Assembly: GCA_903928755.1 (NCBI GenBank)
Contig: CAIYSH010000174.1
Location: forward strand, 1-9,486
Length of the DNA: 9,486 nucleotides
Direction: 5' to 3'
Source of the DNA: an uncultured Alphaproteobacteria bacterium
GTDB lineage: Bacteria > Pseudomonadota > Alphaproteobacteria > Caulobacterales > Caulobacteraceae
Within the stretch, counting starts at the first letter, position 1; each line of letters starts with the position of its first letter. The notes beneath the pieces are model-generated. The model saw nothing but the letters and a program-made list of their open reading frames with translations. It was not told where the DNA came from and did not search any database. Positions 1-5,589 of this stretch are shown one piece after another. A program made the translations under genes and the position numbers.

Positions 1-924
1 GAGCTGGCCGCCCCCGGCCCGGGCGAAGTCCAGGTTCGCAATAGCTGGATGACCGTCGACCCCTACATGCGCGGCCGCATGAACGACGTGAAGAGCTATA
101 CCCCGCCCTTCCAGTTGGGCGAGGCCCTGCAGGGTGGCGCCATTGGCGAGGTGACTGTTTCCAATGACCCGGCCTTCAAAGTGGGTGATCTGGTCCAGTC
201 CATGTTCGGCTGGCGGGAGGGCTATAACGCCCCAGCCATGGCCCTGCAGAAGCTGGACACCCATGGCCTGCCGCCGGAAGCCTTCCTGGGCGTGGCGGGC
301 ATGCCAGGCCTGACCGCCTATGCCGGCCTGCTGCGCATCGCAGCCCTGAAGCCGGGAGACGTGGTCTTTGTGTCGGGTGCCGCAGGCGCTGTGGGCTCTG
401 TGGTCTGCCAGATCGCCAAGCTGAAGGGCCACAAGGTCATCGCCTCAGCCGGCGGCGCAGACAAGGTGAAGTTCCTGACCGAAGAGCTCGGCGTCGATGT
501 CGCCATAGACTACAAGGCGACCAAGGACCTCTCCGCCGCCCTGATGGCTGCGGCCCCCGAGGGCATTGACGTCTATTTCGAAAACGTCGGCGGCGCGCAC
601 CTGGAAGCGGCCATCAATGCGGCCAATCCCTTCGCCCGCATGGCCCTGTGCGGCATGATCTCCCAGTACAACGACACCGAAGCTGGGGTCGGCACCCGCA
701 ACATGATCCAGTGCGTCGGCAAGAGCCTGCGACTGGAAGGCTTCATCGTCTCCAATCACTGGGACATGATGCCCGCCTTCGTGAAGGACCTGGCCGAATG
801 GCACGCTGCCGGCAAGATCACCTGGAAGCAGACCGTCCGCGAAGGCATTGAGAACGCGCCCTCGGCTTTCCTCGGTCTGTTTGCCGGCGAAAACTTCGGG
901 AAGATGCTGGTGAAGCTGGGCTGA
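1..924 (+). CDS. NADP-dependent MDR oxidoreductase, 5' end outside the window
   Basis: This is a zinc-independent medium-chain dehydrogenase/reductase of the group that contains curcumin reductase CurA, leukotriene B4 12-hydroxydehydrogenase/prostaglandin reductase and plant double-bond reductases. Known members reduce activated C=C bonds with NADPH in the cytoplasm; the substrate here cannot be read from sequence. The visible 307 codons are open from base 1, and the residues before the Met at 49 (GEVQVRNSWM) fit the conserved N-terminal strand, so the true start lies upstream and roughly 25-30 residues are missing. The family motif MTVDPYMRGRMND starts at 49. The nucleotide-binding AAGAVG loop is encoded at 379-396, and a YFENVGG segment follows the Rossmann fold. 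No structural zinc cysteine cluster is visible. It ends at TGA 922-924, just before a repeat element, and converges with the dehalogenase gene. The family call is secure; the substrate is unknown. Confidence 0.93.
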   Translation, partial: ELAAPGPGEVQVRNSWMTVDPYMRGRMNDVKSYTPPFQLGEALQGGAIGEVTVSNDPAFKVGDLVQSMFGWREGYNAPAMALQKLDTHGLPPEAFLGVAGMPGLTAYAGLLRIAALKPGDVVFVSGAAGAVGSVVCQIAKLKGHKVIASAGGADKVKFLTEELGVDVAIDYKATKDLSAALMAAAPEGIDVYFENVGGAHLEAAINAANPFARMALCGMISQYNDTEAGVGTRNMIQCVGKSLRLEGFIVSNHWDMMPAFVKDLAEWHAAGKITWKQTVREGIENAPSAFLGLFAGENFGKMLVKLG

Positions 925-931
925 CATCACA

Positions 932-1061
932 CCCCGGTCATACCGGCGGAGGCCGGTATCCAGGTGCATCTCCCGGGCTGACCGGAAAACCGGAACTCCG
1001 GATCCTGACCTCACTCCCCGCCCTGTGAACTGGAGCCCGGCCTCCGCCGGGGTGACCGGGG
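932..1061. repeat. REPIN-like pair of inverted 32-bp palindromic repeats
   Basis: Two 32-bp units, 932-963 and 1030-1061, lie in inverted orientation about 66 bp apart and match at 28 of 32 positions by direct comparison. Each unit is itself a hairpin. Copy one pairs ATACCGGC (940-947) with GCCGGTAT (952-959) around a GGAG loop. Copy two pairs CCCGGC (1036-1041) with GCCGGG (1046-1051) around CTCC. The four differences all fall in the stem flanks. The spacer adds a small CCGG-AAAA-CCGG hairpin (982-993). REPINs are paired REP sequences thought to be mobilised in trans by RAYT transposases; no RAYT is in this window. Lying between two convergent 3' ends, the structure may also terminate or protect both transcripts, although it has no T-run. 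Confidence 0.72.
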
Positions 1062-1071
1062 TCTGGAACCC

Positions 1072-1971
1072 CTAGGCTACATCGCCGAATGCCTTCAGGG
1101 CGGCCTGCGCGATCGGGCCGCCCCATTCCTGGACGAAATGCCCACCATCAGGGATGATCATCGGCTCGGGGCAGCCGCGGATCTGGCTGCGCAGGATCTC
1201 CATAACCGGAACCCCCAGCACCATGTCGGCCGCCCCCACCGCCATGAAGGTCTGACCGGTCCAGGTATCTGACCAGAACTCAACGGCCTTCTGGCTCTCT
1301 TCAATCCCCTCCATGCCCGGATCGGTCATGACCCGCTCCGGGAAGGCCCGAGCTCCAGCCTTGTAGGTGATGTCCGGGAAGGGCGCGTCATAGGCAGCGA
1401 CTTCCTGTGGCGTCAGGTGGGGCGTGCCGCGCCCCATGAGGGCACCGACCGCGAGATCAGGATTGGCCTTGGCATAGGCCCGCCAGGCCAGAAAGCCGTC
1501 GCTGGGCGGCGCGCCAATGGCCAGGCAGGTATTCATCACCAGGAGCCGCGACAACCGGGCCGCAAAGGCCTCATCCACCGGCAGGGTCAGGCCGATCAGC
1601 CCGCCCCAGTCCTGGACCACCAGGGTGATGTTGGTGAGGTTCAGCCGCTCCACCAGGGCCAGCAGGGCCTTGCGGTGGAAATGGAAGCCGTAGACCGCGT
1701 CGTCCACGGGCTTGTCAGAGCGGCCAAAGCCGAAGAGATCTGGTGCCACCACCCGCGCTCCACTGGCCAGGAACTGGGGGATCATCCGGCGATAGAGGAA
1801 ACTCCAGGACGGCTCGCCGTGCAGGCAGAGGAAGGTCCTGTCCCCCTGCCCCTCATCCACAAAGGCCATGCGCAGACCCTCATAGCCCGGCAGGTCGTCT
1901 ACATAGTGCGGGACATAGGGAAAATCGGGCAGGTCGGCGAACCGGTCTTCGGGGGTGCGTAGCGCCTGCAT
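1072..1971 (-). CDS. haloalkane dehalogenase, DhlA-like (HLD-I)
   Basis: This 299-residue alpha/beta-hydrolase is predicted to cleave carbon-halogen bonds hydrolytically, giving an alcohol and a halide ion. The HGEPSW oxyanion motif is at 51-56. The nucleophile elbow VVQDWGG gives D121, with halide-binding W122. The second halide-binding Trp is W163 in FLAWRAY. The acid D249 lies in GAADMVLG and the catalytic histidine H278 in DGGHFVQE. These match, as recalled, D124, W125, W175, D260 and H289 of Xanthobacter DhlA, including the same 29-residue spacing from acid to histidine. The segment between the two tryptophans is 9 residues shorter than in DhlA. The ATG at 1971 has AGGAG at 1981-1985, 9 nt upstream. 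No signal peptide is seen, so it is probably cytoplasmic. The gene stands alone, divergent from the DUF429-like gene. The subfamily is secure; the natural substrate is not known. Confidence 0.93.
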   Translation of the reverse strand: MQALRTPEDRFADLPDFPYVPHYVDDLPGYEGLRMAFVDEGQGDRTFLCLHGEPSWSFLYRRMIPQFLASGARVVAPDLFGFGRSDKPVDDAVYGFHFHRKALLALVERLNLTNITLVVQDWGGLIGLTLPVDEAFAARLSRLLVMNTCLAIGAPPSDGFLAWRAYAKANPDLAVGALMGRGTPHLTPQEVAAYDAPFPDITYKAGARAFPERVMTDPGMEGIEESQKAVEFWSDTWTGQTFMAVGAADMVLGVPVMEILRSQIRGCPEPMIIPDGGHFVQEWGGPIAQAALKAFGDVA

Positions 1972-1975
1972 GAGC

Positions 1976-2011
1976 CTGATCTCCTGTGGATGGGCAATTG
2001 TGCCAGATCAG
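1976..2011. promoter_or_regulatory. inverted repeat in the divergent control region
   Basis: CTGATCT (1976-1982) and AGATCAG (2005-2011) are perfect 7-bp inverted arms separated by 22 bp, in the 114-bp interval between the divergent dehalogenase and DUF429-like genes. The left arm overlaps the AGGAG ribosome-binding site of the dehalogenase (1981-1985). A DNA operator or an mRNA hairpin that masks translation start are both possible. Arms this short can also arise by chance, and no regulator gene is nearby. Confidence 0.3.
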
Positions 2012-2085
2012 ATTGGCGAATGCACGCCTTGGCCACAGACGTGCGGGGGGCTACAAGACCCGGTCATTGCCTCCGGAGTGCGACC

Positions 2086-2988
2086 GTGTCTCGCCTGTTC
2101 AACGCCTATGTGATTGTCGACTGGAGCGCAGCGGCCAAGCCGTCCACGGGCGCAGACTCTGTCTGGATCGGCGTCATGAAGCGCGACGTGCGGTTCCGCC
2201 TGACCTATGAGTGCTTCAATCCACCGACCCGTCAGGAAGCTGAAAAGAAGCTGGCCAGTCTATTGGAGGACTTCAAGAAGCGCTCGGAAAAGGCCCTGGT
2301 GGGCTTTGATTTTCCTTTAGGTTTTCCCCGTGGTTTTGCGCCGGCTCTGAACCTGACCGGGGATGCGCCCTGGCGCGCGGTCTGGGATCAGCTGGACAAG
2401 ATGGTCAAGGACAAGGCCGACAACACCAATAACCGCTTCGGGGTCGGGTCCGAGATCAACCGCCGCATGACCGGCGGCCCCTTTCCCTTCTGGGGCTGCC
2501 CGCCCAAGGACACCCTGACCACCCTGCAGCCCAAGCGCACCCGCGAGCATGGCCCGGACGACCTGCCGGAATTCCGTTACGCGGACCAGGCGGCCAAGGG
2601 TGCCAGCTCGATCTGGAAACTCTATTACAATGGCTCGGTGGGCGGTCAGGCGATCATGGGCATTCCCGCTGTCCGGCGCATGAAGGTTGCCCGGGGTGAG
2701 GCTTTGAAAGCCTGGCCCTTCGAGACCGGCTTCCAGCCGCTGAAGGAGTCTGACCTCGAGGGCGTCGATGTGGTGGTCGCTGAGGTCTATCCCAGCCTCT
2801 ACAAGGCCCAACCCGCCCCCGGCGAGGTCAAGGACCAGGCCCAGGTCCGCGTCACCGCCGAACACTTCGCCAAACTCGACGAAGCCGGCAAGCTGGGCGC
2901 GGCCTTCGGGCCGGGCAAGGCCCTGACACCTGAGGTTGTGGCCGTGGCTGAACGGGAAGAAGGCTGGATCCTTGGGGTTGAGGGCTAA
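2086..2988 (+). CDS. DUF429-like protein, probable RNase H fold
   Basis: A 300-residue soluble protein whose conserved acidic motifs resemble the DUF429 family, predicted to have an RNase H-like fold; no reaction is established. The first strand carries D12 in YVIVDWSAAAKP. A second motif, VGFDFPLGFPRGF, has D75, like the D-x-P-x-G-x-P motif of DUF429. A third, VVVAEVYPSLY, has E233, like the E-hydrophobic-(Y/H)-P-S motif. The protein also has GPFPFWGCPP around 131-140 and ends in EEGWILGVEG. I chose GTG 2086 as the start because GGAG (2075-2078) lies 7 nt upstream and strand one begins at once. A start at ATG 1990 would add 32 residues of unlikely sequence and would overlap the control region. 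That it is a real gene is very likely; the family call is from motifs read by eye, and a nuclease function is inference. Confidence 0.82.
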   Translation: MSRLFNAYVIVDWSAAAKPSTGADSVWIGVMKRDVRFRLTYECFNPPTRQEAEKKLASLLEDFKKRSEKALVGFDFPLGFPRGFAPALNLTGDAPWRAVWDQLDKMVKDKADNTNNRFGVGSEINRRMTGGPFPFWGCPPKDTLTTLQPKRTREHGPDDLPEFRYADQAAKGASSIWKLYYNGSVGGQAIMGIPAVRRMKVARGEALKAWPFETGFQPLKESDLEGVDVVVAEVYPSLYKAQPAPGEVKDQAQVRVTAEHFAKLDEAGKLGAAFGPGKALTPEVVAVAEREEGWILGVEG

Positions 2989-2991
2989 AGT

Positions 2992-3005
2992 TTGCCAGCT
3001 GGCAA
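2992..3005. terminator. 14-bp perfect palindrome after the stop codon, possible weak terminator
   Basis: TTGCCAGCTGGCAA is a perfect palindrome starting 3 bp after the TAA (2986-2988) of the DUF429-like gene. It can fold as a 5-bp stem with an AGCT loop. No T-run follows, so Rho-independent termination is doubtful. It also lies just beyond the 3' end of the minus-strand gene remnant at 3018. Confidence 0.25.
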
Positions 3006-3017
3006 TTACTGGTGGCC

Positions 3018-3335
3018 TTAGCGCTTTGGATCGCCCAGCACTGAATCGACCGTTCTGGCCGCGTCGCTAACGTCGACAGACCTAAAGCAACGAAATTGCC
3101 GTAAAGCGATCTCGCCTGCCTAAGGCGTCATCGAATTTGTCCATCAGGCACGCCGAAAACAAACGCTCATTGACCGTCATGGCGAGCCTGACTGCTGATT
3201 TCATCATTTCCTCCCATACAAAAGGGTCGACGCCCCCAGATCAACGAGATCGGTGCGAGACGCCTCGCTGAGAAGCTCTATGAGTTGGGGACGGGAGTTT
3301 TCGGAAGCAGCGGCGGCGATACGAGATGACAACAC
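3018..3335 (-). pseudogene. remnant of a small unknown gene, two frameshifts
   Basis: This stretch is otherwise without an intact gene. Three minus-strand segments read as one protein of about 105 residues if two single-base indels are repaired. Segment one (3335 to about 3234) reads VLSSRIAAAASENSRPQLIE and continues to TDLVDLG. At the C-run 3233-3237, one extra base would continue into GVDPFVWEEMMKSAVRLAMT and on through FDDALGRRDRF and TAISLL. A TAG at 3084-3082 then breaks the frame. Skipping one base near 3083-3086 gives RSVDVSDAARTVDSVLGDPK, ending R and TAA at 3018-3020. I do not recognise the family. The 5' end stops at the promoter of the toxin-antitoxin operon, so the N-terminus may also be lost. 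Alternatively, two tiny genes of about 43 and 41 codons overlap at AATGATGA (3202-3209), the second preceded by GGGAGG. I prefer decay because the third frame continues the coding character. Confidence 0.55.
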
Positions 3336-3336
3336 C

Positions 3337-3367
3337 TTGCCAATAATTTAAGCTGGCTTAAGCTAGT
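3337..3367 (+). promoter_or_regulatory. promoter and probable autoregulatory operator of the Phd/VapC operon
   Basis: A -35-like TTGCCA (3337-3342) is followed after 16-17 bp by a TAAGCT/AAGCTA -10-like element near 3359-3365. The same bases hold a perfect inverted repeat, TTAAGC-TG-GCTTAA (3348-3361), a nested GCTTAAGC palindrome (3356-3363) and a near-tandem 10-bp direct repeat (3348-3357 and 3358-3367, 8 of 10 matching). Phd/YefM antitoxins typically repress their own promoter through such palindromes. The operator role is inferred from position and symmetry. Confidence 0.55.
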
Positions 3368-3382
3368 CTTTCGGAGCGCGTG

Positions 3383-3631
3383 ATGCAGGTTGGAGCTTTC
3401 GAAGCCAAGAACACGCTTGGGTCCTTGCTGGATCGGGTGGAGCAAGGCGAAGAAATCGTCATTACCCGCCATGGCAAGGCGGTTGCGCGGCTCGCGCCAT
3501 GCGCCAAGCCCATAGATCAAGACTCATCGCAGGCGGCCTTCGATAGAATTCGGGCGAGAGCGGCTCAGCAAGGTCTGCCGAAAGTCGATTGGGAAACGCT
3601 TAAAGCTGACCGTGATGCGGGCCGCCCATGA
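3383..3631 (+). CDS. Phd/YefM-family antitoxin
   Basis: An 82-residue antitoxin for the PIN toxin encoded directly downstream. The N-terminal Phd/YefM DNA-binding fold is clear: MQVGAFEAKNTLGSLLDRV, then EEIVITRHGKAVARLAP with the characteristic I-T-(R/K)-(H/N)-G-K/R-x-V-A turn. The charged C-terminal part (about 50-82) would be the disordered segment that binds and blocks the toxin. I chose ATG 3383 because GGAG (3373-3376) lies 6 nt upstream; GTG 3380 would leave only 3 nt. The TGA (3629-3631) overlaps the toxin ATG (3628), so translation is probably coupled. Base composition is less GC-rich than in the flanking metabolic genes, which fits acquisition as a mobile cassette. Repression of its own promoter is expected from the family and from the palindromes just upstream. 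Confidence 0.95.
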   Translation: MQVGAFEAKNTLGSLLDRVEQGEEIVITRHGKAVARLAPCAKPIDQDSSQAAFDRIRARAAQQGLPKVDWETLKADRDAGRP

Positions 3632-4041
3632 ACCTGGTGCTGGACAGCTCAGTAACTTTGGCGTGGGTCTTTGAAGAAGAAACGACGGATGCGGTTCTGA
3701 GTGTCTTCAAGTCGATCAAGCAGGGCGGTGCCTGGGTTCCCAGCCTCTGGCGCCTGGAAGTCGCAAACGTGCTCGAAATGAGCATCCGCCGCGGCGTTCG
3801 TGACGTAGCATTTCGAGACGCAAGCCTCTCCGATCTGGCTAACTTCCCAATCCAAGTCGATACGGAAACAGACCATCACGCCTGGGGCGCGACGAAACGG
3901 CTTGCCGCGCAACATGCCTTAACGCTTTACGATGCAGCCTACCTCGAGCTTGCGCGCAGGCGGGGGCTTCCACTTGCCACTCTGGACAAGGCCCTTCGTA
4001 AGTCCGCAGAAACTGAGGGTGTTCCCTTGCTGGGGATATGA
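3628..4041 (+). CDS. vapC: PIN-domain ribonuclease toxin, VapC-like
   Basis: A 137-residue PIN-domain protein, predicted to be a Mg2+-dependent endoribonuclease that slows translation when its antitoxin is degraded; the RNA target is unknown. All four acidic metal-binding positions are present: D6 (VLDSSV), E44 (WRLEVANVL), D102 (LYDAAYLELA) and D120 (ATLDKAL). Length is normal for VapC and no disruption is visible, so the toxin should be active. Its ATG overlaps the antitoxin stop in an ATGA arrangement. Pairing of a PIN toxin with a Phd/YefM antitoxin is an established combination. The TGA at 4039-4041 is only 7 bp from the end of the convergent MATE gene, and no terminator is seen between them. 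Confidence 0.93.
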   Translation: MNLVLDSSVTLAWVFEEETTDAVLSVFKSIKQGGAWVPSLWRLEVANVLEMSIRRGVRDVAFRDASLSDLANFPIQVDTETDHHAWGATKRLAAQHALTLYDAAYLELARRRGLPLATLDKALRKSAETEGVPLLGI

Positions 4042-4048
4042 GCCGCAC

Positions 4049-5416
4049 CTACCGCCCTCGCACATTCAGATACCTGAACCGCGCCATAAGCAGGCCCGCT
4101 GACACAAAGCTCGCCACCACCACCGCCCAGACTATGCCGTTGACCCCCAGCTTCAGGGGGATGGCAAAGACATAGGCCAGGGGAATCATGATGATCACAT
4201 AGCTGGTCAGGTGGGCCGCCGTCGGGATCCAGACATCGGCGCGGGCGCGCAGGGCCTGGGCGCAGACCACCTGCAGGGCGTCGGGGATCAGGAAAAGGCA
4301 GCAGATCACCAGGGCAGAAGCCGCCATGCCGAGGGTCGCCAGATCAGAAGTATACTGGCCCGCAATGAACGGTGCCGCCGGCCAGAGGATGAAGGAGACC
4401 AGCACACCAAAGGTCACCGTCACCGCGAAGGCGATCCAGCTTATGCGCCTCACCCCCTGAAAATCACGCGCCCCATAGGCCCGGCCCACCAGCACTGCCG
4501 TGGCGGTCGAGAGACCCAGGGGCACCATGAAGACGATGGCGATGACATTGAGGCTGATGGCCCAGGCGGCCACGGCCAGACCGCCGATCCAGCCGGCAAT
4601 GACATTCATGCTGGCAAAGGCTGCCACCTCGAAGAAGTTGGAGACCCCGGCACCATAGCCGATCTGCCTCTGCTCGGTCTCGGCGGCCAGATCCGCCTCT
4701 GGCTTGCTGAAGACCCCGTGGGCCTTCGCATCAGGCATGCGGGCGATATAAACCAGCAGCGCGGTGGCCAGAAAGGTCCGCGCCACAGCAGTGGCCCAGG
4801 CTCCGCCCACAGCGCCAAGCGCGGGCATGCCAAAGGCCCCCGGCACCAGCACCAGATCCACCGCCAGATTCACGGCATTGGCCACCCACATCATCGTGGC
4901 GGCAGGCTTGGGCCGGCCCAGCCCTTCCAGCCAGAAGCTGGCGGCGACGCTGATGGCATAGCCCGGCATGGAAACGGAGAAGATGATCAGGGGCCGGGTC
5001 GCGCCGTCGGCCAGGGCGGGTGCCAGGCCCAGATGGTGCAGGAAAGGCGGCCCACCCACCACCAGCAGGGCGGAACAGGCCAGACCGATCCAGAAGCCAT
5101 AGGACAGCCCCCGGCGCAGGACCGCCCCGGTCTCGATCAGATCTCCCCGCCCAACGGCCCGGGAGGTCATGACCTGAACCCCTGACAGAAGCCCGACAAT
5201 CATCGTCACCACCACACTGGTGGGTGCCCAACCCAGGGCATGGAAACCCAGCTGCTCGGCGGAATGGCGGCCGACCACCAGGGCATCTGACAGGCCCATG
5301 CCCATAATGCCCAGGCGCGACAGCACCACCGGCCAGGAGAGCTGAAGCAGCTCGGCCAGGTCCTTGCGGACAATCGCGTCGGCCGGGGAAGCCCTGGGGG
5401 CTTCTTCGGGGGTCAT
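4049..5416 (-). CDS. MATE family multidrug efflux transporter
   Basis: A 455-residue polytopic inner-membrane protein of the MATE family (NorM/DinF type), expected to export cationic drugs or metabolites in exchange for Na+ or H+. About twelve hydrophobic segments fall into two halves. The first helix contains LLQLSWPVVLSRLG followed by SDALVVGRHSAEQLG; the loop SRAVGRGD follows helix 2; FWLEGLGRPKPA and PALGAVGGAWAT are typical of the first half. The second half has VPLGLSTATAVLVGRAYGA and ALQVVCAQALRARAD. A charged linker (EADLAAETEQR) separates the halves. Start: ATG 5416, with a weak AGGTG just upstream, gives a normal family length. The frame stays open for another 52 codons up to 5572, but those residues have no membrane or family character. 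Substrate is unknown. It diverges from the Gfo/Idh gene, and shared control is possible but unproven. Confidence 0.94.
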   Translation of the reverse strand: MTPEEAPRASPADAIVRKDLAELLQLSWPVVLSRLGIMGMGLSDALVVGRHSAEQLGFHALGWAPTSVVVTMIVGLLSGVQVMTSRAVGRGDLIETGAVLRRGLSYGFWIGLACSALLVVGGPPFLHHLGLAPALADGATRPLIIFSVSMPGYAISVAASFWLEGLGRPKPAATMMWVANAVNLAVDLVLVPGAFGMPALGAVGGAWATAVARTFLATALLVYIARMPDAKAHGVFSKPEADLAAETEQRQIGYGAGVSNFFEVAAFASMNVIAGWIGGLAVAAWAISLNVIAIVFMVPLGLSTATAVLVGRAYGARDFQGVRRISWIAFAVTVTFGVLVSFILWPAAPFIAGQYTSDLATLGMAASALVICCLFLIPDALQVVCAQALRARADVWIPTAAHLTSYVIIMIPLAYVFAIPLKLGVNGIVWAVVVASFVSAGLLMARFRYLNVRGR

Positions 5417-5465
5417 GGGCCACCTGTTTTCAAAGGAGCCGGGAAAATGCCGGTTCGCTCCGTCC

Positions 5466-5541
5466 CCGGCAAGGAGAAGTTTGCCGGCAAGGTCTGGCAG
5501 GGCCATCTTGCACCGCAAGCCGTTGCGGGCATGATGCCCGC
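5466..5541. promoter_or_regulatory. palindrome cluster in the MATE / Gfo-Idh divergent interval
   Basis: The 173-bp gap between the divergent starts (5417-5589) holds several exact symmetries. CCGGCAA (5466-5472) and TTGCCGG (5481-5487) are inverted arms around 8 bp. TTGCCGGCAA (5481-5490) is a perfect 10-bp palindrome. CCGGCAAGG is repeated directly at 5466-5474 and 5484-5492. GCGGGCA (5525-5531) and TGCCCGC (5535-5541) are perfect 7-bp arms around TGA. These could be operators or leader hairpins for either gene. No regulator is encoded nearby, and no clear -35/-10 pair was identified. Confidence 0.4.
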
Positions 5542-5589
5542 GCCCCGCAGCCACCAACCGGATTGTCGCCATTCAGAAAGGTCAGCCCC

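Noticed and set aside
445..1014. Long open frame on the minus strand opposite the MDR oxidoreductase
   Set aside because: It is a high-GC antisense shadow of a gene with clear family motifs, runs through the repeat element and shows no recognisable protein features.
3278..3520. 80-codon minus-strand open frame overlapping the antitoxin start
   Set aside because: It crosses the operon promoter and antisense antitoxin sequence; the Phd/YefM gene on the plus strand is unambiguous.
4211..5185. 324-codon plus-strand open frame opposite the MATE gene
   Set aside because: It is rich in Gly, His, Gln and Arg, as mirrored codons of a membrane protein would be; the minus strand encodes a convincing MATE transporter.
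5417..5572. N-terminal extension of the MATE protein by 52 codons
   Set aside because: The extension lacks membrane or family character and covers the divergent control region; ATG 5416 gives the usual family length.
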